Position numbers and translations under genes: made by a program
Notes under the pieces: model-generated
Seen by the model: the letters and a program-made list of their open reading frames with translations, nothing else
Told to the model about the DNA's origin: nothing
Database searches by the model: none
NCBI GenBank assembly: GCA_947593655.1
Contig: CANQDS010000007.1
Span: 1 to 50,984, forward strand
Direction of reading: 5' to 3'
DNA from: an uncultured Lachnospiraceae bacterium
Lineage (GTDB): Bacteria; Bacillota; Clostridia; Lachnospirales; Lachnospiraceae
DNA length: 50,984 bases
Shown: one piece after another, positions 8,885-18,527 of the stretch
Numbering within the stretch: position 1 is the first letter of the stretch
Layout of the letters: each line of letters begins with the position of its first letter

Positions 8885-9688
8885 TCAGTACTGCCGCTTA
8901 CGAATTTTTGCAAAAATTCTTTTCGGAATTAAGCCAATAAGGATCGGCTTAAATATATAGGGCAGACCGATCAAAAGCATTCCCATTTTCTGATAACCAA
9001 TCCAACGAACTTTTGCTTCATCCAAACGATATTTCATCGGCCGGTATTTTTGATTTGGGTTATTAATAATTCGATACTGATACAATTTTTCCTGAAGGTT
9101 ATATCCCCGGTAGCCCATGGCATACATCCGCATAAAAAGATCATAATCTTCGCAACGGCGCGTTTCTTTGGCTACCCGGTAACCTCCAGCCTTCTTCAAA
9201 GCTTCCGGTCGTATCATAACTGTAGGATGTATAAACGGATTATTCCATAAAAAAGATTTTTTTACCGGTTCTTCTTCCAACAGATATTCTCCCCATATGG
9301 TACCATCTGCATCAATTACATCTGCGATAGTACCTGCAAAAGCATATTCCGGATGCTCCTCCATAATGGCATACTGTTTTTCTAAGCGCTGCGGTAACGA
9401 TATATCATCATCATCCTGCCTGGCAAAATACATTCCTTTTGCTTCTGTGACACAAGTATTCAGCGCATAGGCTAATCCCTGATTGTCAGGATAAGATAAT
9501 ACTCTGATGCGTGAATCCAACTGAGCGATCGTATGCAGCGTTTCCAACGTATCATCGGTTGAGCCGTCGTTGCAGATCAAAAACTCCCAATCTTCAAAAG
9601 TTTGATGAATAATCGAATCCACACTCTTTCTTAAAAGGGTTTTGTCTTTACAATTATGCACTCCCATAATTACAGAAATCTTTGGCAA
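8885..9688 (-). CDS. Glycosyltransferase family 2 with TTG start
   Basis: A GGAGGAG site lies six bases before a TTG at 9688, so translation most likely starts there and gives a 267-residue protein. Earlier in-frame starts would overlap the upstream gene and lack a site. The product begins PKISVIMGVHNC and has the GT-A nucleotide-binding elements ICNDGSTDDT (~38) and ARQDDDDISLP (~90, the D-x-D metal site). It also has the later motif GGYRVAKETRRCEDYDLF (~165-182), a typical E-D-Y-D-L acceptor/catalytic element. The C-terminus has a short hydrophobic patch that may associate with the membrane. It probably adds a sugar to the lipid-linked repeat unit. Confidence 0.83.
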   Translation of the reverse strand: MPKISVIMGVHNCKDKTLLRKSVDSIIHQTFEDWEFLICNDGSTDDTLETLHTIAQLDSRIRVLSYPDNQGLAYALNTCVTEAKGMYFARQDDDDISLPQRLEKQYAIMEEHPEYAFAGTIADVIDADGTIWGEYLLEEEPVKKSFLWNNPFIHPTVMIRPEALKKAGGYRVAKETRRCEDYDLFMRMYAMGYRGYNLQEKLYQYRIINNPNQKYRPMKYRLDEAKVRWIGYQKMGMLLIGLPYIFKPILIGLIPKRIFAKIRKRQY

Positions 9689-9710
9689 ACAATTCTCCTC
9701 CACTGTTTCA

Positions 9711-10790
9711 TTATAATGTCTGTCCCTCATACAACTTACTGTATTTTTTCGCCATGACTCCTGTGTTATACCGTTCCAGGACATCACGATATGCCGTCTT
9801 AATCATATCTTCAGAAGAAAAAGCCTGAGCTCTCTGTATCGCTGAAACAAAATCTTCCAAAGAATCACAAACATAACCATTTCTTTCATTCTGAATTACA
9901 TCCCGGCATCCAATTACATTGCTGACAATACACAGCTTTTTCAGAAACATAGCTTCTACTAAAGAAAATGGAAGCCCTTCCCATAAAGATGTTAAAAGAA
10001 AAACATCTGCATTGATCGATTTGCTTAAAGCCTCATTCCGTTCGGACCATCCTGTTATTTCGATATTAGGTGCTGTTAACTGCTCTCTTAATTCGCCATC
10101 TCCTATCCATAAAAAATGTACAGAAGGCATACTCTCTGCAATTTGATTAAAAAGTTTCGGATGCTTTGGTTCACAAATCCGACCTAATGTAAATACCGTA
10201 AACGGATGCTCTTTTGGTTCTGGCAGCGTATTCAGCAATTCTTCCATCTCTTTGATATTGATTCCGTTATCTACATAAGCTGCCCTCTTCGTCATTTTAA
10301 GCGTCTCGGAATGTTCTCCATAACTGCAGGAAATTGTTGTACATCTGCGTTTTGCAGATAATGCTTCAATCATCCGATAAAAAGAACGTTTCTCCTTGCT
10401 ATGATCCTGCATCAAGAAACTATATCCATGAGGGGTATAAAAAAGAGGAATTTTTTTCCCGTTAATCGCCCAGCGTCCCAAAACGCCGGCTTTTGATGAA
10501 TGCAGATGAATCACATCCGGTTTTACTTCTTTTACTATTCTGCGTATTTCAAAAAATGCTCTCACATCTTTTTTCAGATCGATTTCACGGCAAAAATTCT
10601 TTACACGGATCAACCGGATTTGTTTATTAAAATACTCTGCATAATTGGCAGGAGTATGTTCCCGAACTGCATACGCAATATATATTTCATAACGATCCGC
10701 CAGCTCATTTGACAGATTTACCAAATAGGTAAATACGCCTCCTCCCATAGATTCCACTATATAGAGGAGTTTTTTTCTCTTTCTCTGCAT
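9711..10790 (-). CDS. Glycosyltransferase family 4
   Basis: The start is taken as the ATG at 10790, preceded by AGAGGA with eight bases of spacing; an in-frame TTG at 10811 is an alternative. The 359-residue protein opens with KLLYIVESMGGGVFTYLVNL, the G-G-G-V loop of GT4 enzymes. It then has DVIHLHSSKAGVLGR (~90) and ends its catalytic domain with SLWEGLPFSLVEAMFLKK (~280), the donor-binding E-x7-E region. This arrangement resembles enzymes that add the second sugar after the priming transferase. It follows the chain-length protein gene by 24 bases, so it may act early in repeat-unit assembly. Donor sugar is unknown. Confidence 0.84.
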   Translation of the reverse strand: MQRKRKKLLYIVESMGGGVFTYLVNLSNELADRYEIYIAYAVREHTPANYAEYFNKQIRLIRVKNFCREIDLKKDVRAFFEIRRIVKEVKPDVIHLHSSKAGVLGRWAINGKKIPLFYTPHGYSFLMQDHSKEKRSFYRMIEALSAKRRCTTISCSYGEHSETLKMTKRAAYVDNGINIKEMEELLNTLPEPKEHPFTVFTLGRICEPKHPKLFNQIAESMPSVHFLWIGDGELREQLTAPNIEITGWSERNEALSKSINADVFLLTSLWEGLPFSLVEAMFLKKLCIVSNVIGCRDVIQNERNGYVCDSLEDFVSAIQRAQAFSSEDMIKTAYRDVLERYNTGVMAKKYSKLYEGQTL

Positions 10791-10814
10791 CAAGAATTCC
10801 TCTTCCTTCAAATC

Positions 10815-12215
10815 CTATTTTGAAAATACAATGCATCCCAGAACATGGATTCCTTGCTCCTTACAAAACAGAATCTCTTTTCTAACATCTTCATAACCGG
10901 TTTTCCGAACTTCTTCCACGAGGATCACGTTTTGATTTATTTCCAGTCTCTGAATGGCGGCCGGATCGTTCATGATATCACCGAGAACTTCTGCATCCCT
11001 TCCGGATTCTTTTAAAAGTTCTGCATAATGATCGATCATATTCTTATTTGCAGTATCCTGATTTACTGAAAAAACAACCCGTTTAATTCCTGCATTATTG
11101 CAGACTGCATTAATCTTCGGCACGATCAGCTCGGGATTACAGCCTTTCTTTCCGTGTGCATAAAAAATCTTATCCGCCCATTTCTCCCAGATTGTTTTAT
11201 TTCCTGTTTCAATAACGCCAAAACAATTTAACCCATAATGTTTTGTAAATTCACCAGCTGTTTTAACTGTACGATTAAAATAATACATAATATAAATCAA
11301 TGCTATTGCAAAAAAGATTCCTGCAGCTGTACCTAACAGAATAAATTTTTTACTTAAAGCAACCGGAACGCTTTCTTTTGATTCTTCTTCCGGTTGCTCA
11401 TTTCCAAGGATAATCCTAGCTGCCATTAACTGCTCTTCCGAAAGTTTTTCCTTCGCCTCGGATATATTTTTCTTTAAAAGCGTTATTTGATCCTGCACAT
11501 CTTCCTGTGCATCCTTCAAATTCTTGTCCACATAGGTACTGGCGGACTCGTCCACCAGCACAAGATCATGCTGACAGATTTCCTGAGATACAGTCTGTGA
11601 ATAGATCCCCATCTGTTTCTTAACTTTATCGGCTAATTCTGTACTTGCCGCCTCATCCTCACCATATACCTGAATATTCATGGCAGCAGAAAATAATCTG
11701 CTGTCATAATTTGTCCCCTGTCCAATCAGCAACTCCTGCAGATACTCTTTTTCAATGCTGCTGTCTTCCCCATAAATATCTGCTACCAAACCGCCTTTAT
11801 TAGCATAATTATAATACAAAATTGCCAGATTCTTCGTCTGTTCTTCCGAAGCGGCTGAAATATAATACTGCAACACTGTTTTATAGGTCTTATCCGCATT
11901 CAGGTTGATATAAACCGAATTTTCTAAGTATTCACACTTGTTCTGGTATTCCTCTGTTAAATATACATAACTTTCAATCGCCTCCATTTCTGTATCCGTA
12001 AAGGAATCTTCATCCCATTCAAAATCTTCTGCCTTCAGACTCGATTCTACGGCTTTTTTATCTTTATAATATTTATACCCTCCTAATAAAACAGCAAAAA
12101 GAACTGCACAAATTACTATGATCCATAATTTACGAACATACTCTGCAAACAGATCTTTTACATCAATCACAATCTCTCTGTCTTCCATACTTTCCTCCAT
12201 TTCCAATCTGATCAT
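10815..12215 (-). CDS. Wzz-like chain-length protein with kinase-like tail lacking a P-loop
   Basis: The ATG at 12215 overlaps the stop of the upstream gene as ATGA, giving 466 residues; an ATG at 12188 after GGAGG is an alternative start. Two membrane segments (~30-48 and ~291-314) flank a long, acidic, partly coiled extracellular region. This is the topology of Wzz/CapA polysaccharide co-polymerases, which set polymer length. After the second segment, residues ~377-466 have the alternating strand/helix pattern of the BY-kinase (CpsD/Wzc C-terminal) fold: IKRVVFSVNQ, then NVILVEEV, then HVLGCIVFS. The Walker A glycine-lysine loop is replaced by VNQDTANKN and no tyrosine-rich tail is present. 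Kinase activity is therefore unlikely, and the tail may be a regulatory or scaffold domain. Confidence 0.75.
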   Translation of the reverse strand: MIRLEMEESMEDREIVIDVKDLFAEYVRKLWIIVICAVLFAVLLGGYKYYKDKKAVESSLKAEDFEWDEDSFTDTEMEAIESYVYLTEEYQNKCEYLENSVYINLNADKTYKTVLQYYISAASEEQTKNLAILYYNYANKGGLVADIYGEDSSIEKEYLQELLIGQGTNYDSRLFSAAMNIQVYGEDEAASTELADKVKKQMGIYSQTVSQEICQHDLVLVDESASTYVDKNLKDAQEDVQDQITLLKKNISEAKEKLSEEQLMAARIILGNEQPEEESKESVPVALSKKFILLGTAAGIFFAIALIYIMYYFNRTVKTAGEFTKHYGLNCFGVIETGNKTIWEKWADKIFYAHGKKGCNPELIVPKINAVCNNAGIKRVVFSVNQDTANKNMIDHYAELLKESGRDAEVLGDIMNDPAAIQRLEINQNVILVEEVRKTGYEDVRKEILFCKEQGIHVLGCIVFSK

Positions 12216-13651
12216 TTTGATCCTTTCCTCATCAGTACAACCTTCACTGTCTTCAGCAGAATCAGCATATCCAGTCCCAGCGACCATCTCCTGATATACT
12301 CTGCATCCAGCCTGACCACTTCCTCAAAATCCGTGATCTCATTCCTTCCGCTGACCTGCCACATTCCCGTAAGTCCCGGATTCATGCTGAGCCGGATCTT
12401 ATGATGCAGATCGTACTGTTCGTATTCACTGACTGTCGGCGGCCTTGTCCCTACCAGGCTCATATCGCCTTTTAAGATATTCCAGAACTGCGGCAGTTCG
12501 TCAATGCTTGTCTTACGGATAAAGTTCCCGACACCTTTTCCCGGTCCCTTTTCGCTTCCGATAATGCGCGGATCATTCTCCATCTTAAACATCAGTCCCT
12601 GCATTTCGTTATTTTTCATCAATTCCTTTTTCCGTTCCTCCGCATCCACATACATGGAACGGAATTTATACATATAGAAAGTCCGGCCGTTTTTCCCTAC
12701 TCTCTGCTGTTTGAAAAACACCGGTCCCGGAGAAGCGATCTTAATCGCCGGCGCCACAAAAAGAAACGCGATTCCCGTAAAAAGCAGTCCAACGATCGCT
12801 CCCGCAATATCCATCAGGCGTTTCACCGCCAATTCCCAGCTGTTTGCGGTCTTAATCGTAGTCGTCATCACATTGTTTTCCCCGATCTCCTCCATAAACT
12901 GATTCGGCAGATTATCCGGCAGAAAACTCATCCCGATATGAACCGTTACGCCCATGTTTAAAAAAATATCTACAAATCGGCTTAATTCCTGCTTATTTTC
13001 AAAATAATCAATGTATACCTCATCTACCACATCCTGACGGATATACTCCAATAACTGCTCTTTTCCAAACAGGATCGGAATATCGGCATCCATGCGCTCC
13101 TGCGGCTTGCCCCCATCCATAATGACAAGGCAGCTGATCTTAAAATCTCGGTAATCTTTCCCCCGGATCTGCTGCACGCAATTTCCCACATGATCAGCGG
13201 AAGAGATCAGAAGCATATTCGCCTGATTCTTCTCCTGCATGAGCTTCCTTCGGATCACCTTCTTCCAGACGACGCGACCACCCAGGCAGAACACCAGGCC
13301 AAATCCCCAGCTTAACAGGAAAACCGTTCTGGAAAACTCATATGTTTCTTTTATAATGTACTCATACAGAAGAATACAAAGCTCCACCACTGTCACATGT
13401 TGGAAGACTGCCAGAATTTCCCGCCATTTATCTCTCTGCAAAATGCTTCTGTAATTATCGGTAAAAAAAACAACGGCAATATCAAATACTGCCAGCAGCA
13501 GCCCCAGCCGGATGTACATCTGCGGAATACGCCGAAACGTATCATGATGGCGGACAATATAGGCAATATAGAACGCCAATTCCAGACACAGGATGTCCAG
13601 TATCTCAAAATCCAGATGTTTAACCCAACCCGAATTGATCCTCCGATACAT
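12212..13651 (-). CDS. Polyprenyl-phosphate sugar phosphotransferase, WbaP/WcaJ type
   Basis: The start is set at the ATG at 13651, which follows GGAAGAGGAG; upstream frame extension lacks a site. The 479-residue protein has four N-terminal membrane segments, a central Rossmann-like CoA-binding-type region and a further membrane segment (~280-300). It ends in a bacterial sugar transferase domain with VFFKQQRVGKNGRTFYMYKF, the KTSIDELPQFWNILKGDMSLVG element and PGLTGMWQVSGR. These are the hallmark motifs of enzymes that transfer a sugar-1-phosphate from a UDP-sugar to undecaprenyl phosphate, the committed first step of capsule repeat-unit synthesis. As the first gene after the promoter at 13723-13751 it starts the operon, consistent with a priming enzyme. 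Confidence 0.92.
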   Translation of the reverse strand: MYRRINSGWVKHLDFEILDILCLELAFYIAYIVRHHDTFRRIPQMYIRLGLLLAVFDIAVVFFTDNYRSILQRDKWREILAVFQHVTVVELCILLYEYIIKETYEFSRTVFLLSWGFGLVFCLGGRVVWKKVIRRKLMQEKNQANMLLISSADHVGNCVQQIRGKDYRDFKISCLVIMDGGKPQERMDADIPILFGKEQLLEYIRQDVVDEVYIDYFENKQELSRFVDIFLNMGVTVHIGMSFLPDNLPNQFMEEIGENNVMTTTIKTANSWELAVKRLMDIAGAIVGLLFTGIAFLFVAPAIKIASPGPVFFKQQRVGKNGRTFYMYKFRSMYVDAEERKKELMKNNEMQGLMFKMENDPRIIGSEKGPGKGVGNFIRKTSIDELPQFWNILKGDMSLVGTRPPTVSEYEQYDLHHKIRLSMNPGLTGMWQVSGRNEITDFEEVVRLDAEYIRRWSLGLDMLILLKTVKVVLMRKGSK

Positions 13652-13722
13652 AAAGCTCCTCTTCCAATAAACTATATATTGTATAGCAACAGGTAAAACC
13701 ACTCTATATCATGTCTTTTGAC

Positions 13723-13751
13723 ATTATACCCCACTCTATCCCTATATGCAA
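13723..13751 (-). promoter_or_regulatory. Sigma-A promoter of the capsule operon
   Basis: On the minus strand, TTGCAT (13746-13751) and TATAAT (13723-13728) are separated by exactly 17 bases. The predicted transcript starts near 13716, about 65 bases before the sugar transferase ATG. No convincing terminator or second promoter was seen inside the operon, so this may drive all genes down to about 1054. Confidence 0.8.
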
Positions 13752-13842
13752 GTTTTCTCTCTTCACTTATTTATTTTCCCGTTTCCTTATGATATGATAG
13801 ACGTAAAGTTGTCCGAACTGCGGCAGATAGATGGAGGGTCCA

Positions 13843-15285
13843 ATGTCATCGAATAAAAGCATCAAACGCAATTACATCTACAACATGAGCTATCAGGTGC
13901 TTACCCTGATCACGCCATTGATCACCGCGCCTTACATCTCCCGCGTCCTCGGAGCGGACGGGATCGGCGCCTACAGTTATACGGCTTCCATTGTCGCATA
14001 TTTTGTCATGGCTGCGTCGCTCGGCACCCTGAATTACGGAAACCGCGAGATCTCCTACCTCCAGAAAGACCGCGCCGGCCGTTCTCTCGTTTTCTGGGAA
14101 ATCGTGTTTCTCAAACTGCTCAGTGCCTCCCTCTGCCTTGCAGCATACTTTGTTTTTCTCTTATTTTGCAGAAATCATACCGCCTTATACACGGTCCAAA
14201 GCCTGGCTCTGCTGTCTGCCGCCGCCGATATCACATGGCTGCTGCAGGGGCTGGAAGAGTTCGGGAAGATCATCTTTCGCAACATCATTTTAAAAATTCT
14301 GAACATTGCATTTATTTTTCTTGCCGTCACTTCCAGAGAAGACCTGCTCCTTTATGCTGCGGGCTGTTCCCTGCTGGAATTGGCCGCCAACCTCTCGGTC
14401 TGGGCGTATGTCCCGAAATATGTGAACCGGCCGGAATGGAAAAAGCTCCGCCCTCTCCGCCATCTGAAGCCGGTTACCGCCCTGTTTATCCCGACGGTTG
14501 CAGCTACCATCTATAACTGTCTGGATAAAACCATGCTGGGGATCTTTACTGCTGCCGATTATGAAAACGGCTATTACGAACAGGCCACCAAGATATCCCG
14601 GATGCTTCTGACCGCAGTAACCGCTCTGGGAACCGTAATGATCCCAAGGATCGGCCTGTACTTTAATGAGGGAAAACACAAAGAAGTCCGGGAGCTGCTT
14701 TATGAAAGTTTTCATTTCGTATGGTTTCTGGGAATCCCGCTTTGTTTCGGCCTGATCGGGATTTCCTTCCAGATCGTACCCTGGTATTTCGGTCCTGGCT
14801 ATGACAAAGTTTCCCTGCTTCTTGTAATCCTTGCGTTTTTAATCCCGATCATCGGACTGAGCAACGTCACCGGTGTCCAGGATCTGATCACAACGAAACG
14901 CGAACACATTCTGACACGCACGGTCTGCATCGGCGCCGTTATCAATTTCTGCATGAATCTTTTTTTGATCCCGCGCTTCTATTCGACCGGCGCCGCAATC
15001 GGATCCGTCACAGCAGAACTTGTCATCACAATCTTGCAGCTTTATTACTTAAGAAAGGAGCTCTCCATCAGAATCATTCTGTCCTCTTCCCGGAATTATT
15101 TTCTGGCAGGCATCCCCATGCTTCTGCTTCTGCTTGCAGAGAACCATTTTCTCTCTTCTTCTATTCTGCATACGGCGGAAATGGTCATCAGCGGAATGCT
15201 TGCCTATTTTCTGATTCTGTTCCTCCTGCGGGATCCGTTTCTGCTCAAATATGCCGACAGCATCATTTCCCGCATCCGTCCGTAA
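13843..15285 (+). CDS. Second polysaccharide flippase, Wzx-like
   Basis: The start is placed at the ATG at 13843, which follows TGGAGGG; an ATG twelve bases earlier is in frame but lies before that site. The 480-residue protein has ~12-14 membrane segments. Its N-terminus, SIKRNYIYNMSYQVLTLITP followed by PYISRVLGADGIGAYSY, is characteristic of the RfbX/Wzx repeat-unit flippases of Firmicutes. It is the only plus-strand gene of the region, is divergent from the capsule operon, and is richer in G+C than the first flippase. Its 3' end overlaps the convergent Wzy-like gene by 23 bases. It probably serves a second polymer, together with that gene and the two GT2 genes beyond it. Confidence 0.87.
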   Translation: MSSNKSIKRNYIYNMSYQVLTLITPLITAPYISRVLGADGIGAYSYTASIVAYFVMAASLGTLNYGNREISYLQKDRAGRSLVFWEIVFLKLLSASLCLAAYFVFLLFCRNHTALYTVQSLALLSAAADITWLLQGLEEFGKIIFRNIILKILNIAFIFLAVTSREDLLLYAAGCSLLELAANLSVWAYVPKYVNRPEWKKLRPLRHLKPVTALFIPTVAATIYNCLDKTMLGIFTAADYENGYYEQATKISRMLLTAVTALGTVMIPRIGLYFNEGKHKEVRELLYESFHFVWFLGIPLCFGLIGISFQIVPWYFGPGYDKVSLLLVILAFLIPIIGLSNVTGVQDLITTKREHILTRTVCIGAVINFCMNLFLIPRFYSTGAAIGSVTAELVITILQLYYLRKELSIRIILSSSRNYFLAGIPMLLLLLAENHFLSSSILHTAEMVISGMLAYFLILFLLRDPFLLKYADSIISRIRP

Positions 15286-16438
15286 CAGGCCGTGTACTCT
15301 TTGACCAGTCCGCAAATAACCCGAACAGAAACGGGTTATAAGCGATTTCCAGAAGATGATGCTCCATGATGCTGTGGACAGCAATCATAATGACCGCAGC
15401 TGCAATCACGATCCGTCCCAGTTTGATGCCTTTCCAGATCAAAAATGCCAGAACGGCCAAAACGACAAGGAGCATCACGATTCCATATTCTAACGCGATC
15501 CTTATATAGGCATCATCCAGAAAAAAATAATCCGGACGCACTTCTATGCTTCTGCCGTTTCCCACTTCAGGTATAGTCTGTCCAAACAGTGAAAAACCAT
15601 ACTCCCTGATTCCCTTCGCACTTAGCCATAACCGTCCGCTGAAAAGAGAATCCCACTTTTCCCAAAAGGTATCTCCTTCTTTAAAATGCGCCGTCATCCA
15701 CCAGAAAAAGATACAGCAAAGCAATGGAACCGCGCATAACAGATAAGCCCATCTGCCCGGTTCCTTCTTTGACATCCTTTCCCCTGCGATGCTGCAGAGT
15801 TTTATCACCAGCAACAGTACCGTATACATTCCTAAACATACAAATCCGGTCTTTGCCTCACATTCCATCCATACAAAGACGGCCAGCACCAGCACCAGAA
15901 AAAGATCGGAAACCGTAATCCTCCGGTTATCGATACACGTTCCCGCAAGCGTCAGATAAAAAATATGCGCCGCAAAGTCTGTCGGATAAATGATTCCAAA
16001 AGAATTCCGCAGCCTGCCGCTCGGTTGCCGCACATATACCAGATTCTCAATCCACCCCATCTGACTCGCCGCAAACGCCGCCAGCAGAACAACCGTCCCG
16101 ATCACCAGATATACTTTCAAGATCTTATCCAGCTTGACATCTTTTGCTCCCACGATCAAAAAACCGATCTCCAGAAGAAACGAATATTCCGTCGTAAGCG
16201 CGGGAATGCAAAAGGCCGCCAGCACTGCAAGCGCCGCAATCCCTTCTTTCTTCGTATACCCTTTCTTCCAGATCAGCTTCGCGAGCGTATAAAGGATGAC
16301 TGCCGCAAAAAACAGGTATCCGATCCGCGAGGGCCATATTGCCGGAAACATCGTGGTATCCCAGAAATCATGCAGCAGGATGATCCCGTAAATGATAAGG
16401 AACCCCGTCTCCCACCAGTCTATTTTCTTTTCTTTCAT
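15263..16438 (-). CDS. Wzy-like polytopic membrane protein
   Basis: This 391-residue protein is mostly hydrophobic, with about ten membrane segments and a larger extracellular loop around residues 240-310 (EKWDSLFSGRLWLSAKGIRE). The S-G-R-L-x2-W loop is commonly seen in O-antigen ligase/polymerase-like proteins. No other domain is visible. It is the last gene of an operon that also has two GT2 genes, 21 bases downstream of the nearer one. It overlaps the convergent flippase gene by 23 bases at the 3' end. The likely role is polymerising a second surface glycan; the assignment rests on topology and context. Confidence 0.65.
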   Translation of the reverse strand: MKEKKIDWWETGFLIIYGIILLHDFWDTTMFPAIWPSRIGYLFFAAVILYTLAKLIWKKGYTKKEGIAALAVLAAFCIPALTTEYSFLLEIGFLIVGAKDVKLDKILKVYLVIGTVVLLAAFAASQMGWIENLVYVRQPSGRLRNSFGIIYPTDFAAHIFYLTLAGTCIDNRRITVSDLFLVLVLAVFVWMECEAKTGFVCLGMYTVLLLVIKLCSIAGERMSKKEPGRWAYLLCAVPLLCCIFFWWMTAHFKEGDTFWEKWDSLFSGRLWLSAKGIREYGFSLFGQTIPEVGNGRSIEVRPDYFFLDDAYIRIALEYGIVMLLVVLAVLAFLIWKGIKLGRIVIAAAVIMIAVHSIMEHHLLEIAYNPFLFGLFADWSKSTRPVTDGCGK

Positions 16439-16458
16439 ATCCCGGCCAATCTCCTCAT

Positions 16459-17508
16459 CTATTTATACAGCTTATTCACATGAAAATGCTTCCTTGCAAA
16501 TTCAAGCCCTTCCGCAAACTGCCTGTTATACACCTCATCGCTCATATGCAGCCGGTTCAGCAGCACAAATACGCGGTATTTATTCTTCACGCAGCCATAG
16601 ATATACGGGCTTTTTTCCCGGAGCCTGCGGTTTAAATCCTTCACATACGCCCGCTTGTCCTTCTTATCCGGATTCTTGATCAGCGTAATCTGGTAAATAT
16701 CCGCCATGTATTTTGACAGTTTCCGCGCCCAGTGCTCCCTGCCGCCCGGCGGCAGTTCGTCTAAGCACCGTTCAAAATCCAGCATCTTCCATAACACCTT
16801 TTCAAAATCCGGCAGATGGCGGAGCTGGTTTGCGGCGGAGACGCTCTGATTCACATCCCCTACCCGGTAAACATACAACTCATCGTCCAGCACACGGATC
16901 GTTTCCGCCCGGCTGAGCGGGATCGTCGCGTACTCCTGATCCTCGTAAAACGCATGTTCCACCAGCCAGTAATCCTGATCCCGGTAAAATTTCGTACGGT
17001 ACAGCACCCCGTGGAACGACAGTCCCAGATAGATATCATCCCAGCGCTCCATCAGTTCCGGCAGCGCATAGAGGCGGTTTTCCTCTTCCATGCGCACCTT
17101 CTGCGGCTCATATTCCCCTGTGGAAATATCGTACCTCCGGAAGCTCTGGATCATCGCATCAAATTCTTCCTTCTCCAGAATATCCATCAGCCGTTCCAGC
17201 GCCGCGGTATCCACCCAGTCGTCCGCATCTACGACTTTAAAGTACTTTCCGGTAATATGGCGCACACCCTCGTTGATCGCCGAGCCGTGTCCGCCGTTCT
17301 CCTTGCTTACGATAAAAAACGTCCGGGGATACCGGTCTGCATATTTCTGCGCCACTTCCACGCTGCGATCCGGAGAACCATCGTTTACGACCAGCACCTC
17401 CAGCTTGTCCATCTTCGCCGCGTCCCCCATGATAAAAGAGGTTAATCCTTTATCAAGAAACTTTTCCGCACGATAAGTCGGAATAATGATTGATAAGATT
17501 TTCTCCAT
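16459..17508 (-). CDS. Glycosyltransferase family 2
   Basis: The start is set at the ATG at 17508, after an AGGA site in the 20-base gap from the upstream GT2 gene. The 349-residue product begins MEKILSIIIPTYRAEKFLDK. It shows the GT-A motifs VLVVNDGSPDRS (~37) and FKVVDADDWVDTAALE (~94, D-x-D-type metal site) plus an acceptor-side motif FYEDQEYATIPL (~190). It is a close relative of the next upstream gene (331 residues), with the same HGSA-N-x-G-x-R-x-x-x-GKYFKVVD block, so the pair probably arose by duplication. Both likely decorate or build a polymer exported by the second flippase system. The sugar is unknown. Confidence 0.85.
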   Translation of the reverse strand: MEKILSIIIPTYRAEKFLDKGLTSFIMGDAAKMDKLEVLVVNDGSPDRSVEVAQKYADRYPRTFFIVSKENGGHGSAINEGVRHITGKYFKVVDADDWVDTAALERLMDILEKEEFDAMIQSFRRYDISTGEYEPQKVRMEEENRLYALPELMERWDDIYLGLSFHGVLYRTKFYRDQDYWLVEHAFYEDQEYATIPLSRAETIRVLDDELYVYRVGDVNQSVSAANQLRHLPDFEKVLWKMLDFERCLDELPPGGREHWARKLSKYMADIYQITLIKNPDKKDKRAYVKDLNRRLREKSPYIYGCVKNKYRVFVLLNRLHMSDEVYNRQFAEGLEFARKHFHVNKLYK

Positions 17509-17528
17509 ATTGTCCTCGTACAGCATTT

Positions 17529-18524
17529 CTATCTGCCCCGCAGCAGGCGGTACGCAAACGCGCCGAACGGAAATGCTGCAAATCCGCTCTTTCTCATCAG
17601 CCACACGCTTTTGCGCGGGCACTCCCGGTAAACGCCCGGCTGCTGCGTTTTCAGCCGCTCGTCGAATGCCTTGATCTCTTCTAAAACCTCCGGTTTATTT
17701 CCCATCGATAAAAAGATCTGGTATTCGTCGTCGACCGCTTCCGCGATCCCTTTCTCCAGATACTGCTTCTTATACGTCTGGATCTCCTTATGGCGGTCGT
17801 TATAGTCAAACAAAGACTCCAGCACGCGCATGTGCTGATCCCGCCGCTGCTGCATCACCTGAATGTCCACGCTCTGCCCCTTCCTTCCCAGCCGATACTG
17901 GTACAGCGGGTGCGGATCATAATACACCGAAGTGCAGTACGGGATCGGATAAAGGATATATTCCTGATCTTCATAAAAACAGTTCTCATCCAGATGAATG
18001 GGATTCTCCTGCAGGATCTTCGTTTTGACGGTCATGGAGTGAATCGTGATCACCGGCTCCGTCACCGCCTCGGCAAAGCCCCATTCCCGCTTATAATGAT
18101 AGGAATTTTTAGCGGAACGCCGTTTCTGGAGGATCCTGCCCGTTCCCTCCTGCACGCAGTTGTAATCGCTTGCGATCACATCCGAATCCAGCGTCTTCAG
18201 CAGAGAAATAAAATCCGGCAGGACGGCTTTATCCACCCAGTCGTCCCCGTCCACGACCTTGAAATATTTCCCCTCCGCCCGGCGGATCCCGTAATTAACG
18301 GCGGAACCGTGCCCGCCATTTTCCTTCCGGAACAAATGGTACTGCCCCGGATATTTCCGGCAGTATTTTTCCGCGATCTCCGCCGTCTGATCCGTTGAGC
18401 CGTCGTCCACGACCAGGATCTCCATGTCGCGGAGCGCCCGGATATCTTCAAAAGACCCCAGGCACTGTCCGATATATTGTTCCACATTATACGCCGGTAT
18501 AACGACACTTAATGTTTTCTCCAT
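17529..18524 (-). CDS. Glycosyltransferase family 2, paralogue of the downstream gene
   Basis: This 331-residue protein begins MEKTLSVVIPAYNVEQYIGQ and carries ILVVDDGSTDQTAEIAEKY (~35) and FKVVDGDDWVDKAVLP (~90), the nucleotide-sugar and metal sites of GT-A GT2 enzymes. It also has FYEDQEYILYPIPYC (~190), an acceptor/catalytic element. The start ATG follows GGAGAA in the small gap after the HPr gene (4 bases between coding regions). It is a cytoplasmic enzyme with no membrane segment. Tight coupling to ptsH, glmM and cdaAR in one operon is unusual for a glycosyltransferase. Donor and acceptor are unknown. Confidence 0.85.
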   Translation of the reverse strand: MEKTLSVVIPAYNVEQYIGQCLGSFEDIRALRDMEILVVDDGSTDQTAEIAEKYCRKYPGQYHLFRKENGGHGSAVNYGIRRAEGKYFKVVDGDDWVDKAVLPDFISLLKTLDSDVIASDYNCVQEGTGRILQKRRSAKNSYHYKREWGFAEAVTEPVITIHSMTVKTKILQENPIHLDENCFYEDQEYILYPIPYCTSVYYDPHPLYQYRLGRKGQSVDIQVMQQRRDQHMRVLESLFDYNDRHKEIQTYKKQYLEKGIAEAVDDEYQIFLSMGNKPEVLEEIKAFDERLKTQQPGVYRECPRKSVWLMRKSGFAAFPFGAFAYRLLRGR

Positions 18525-18527
18525 AAA

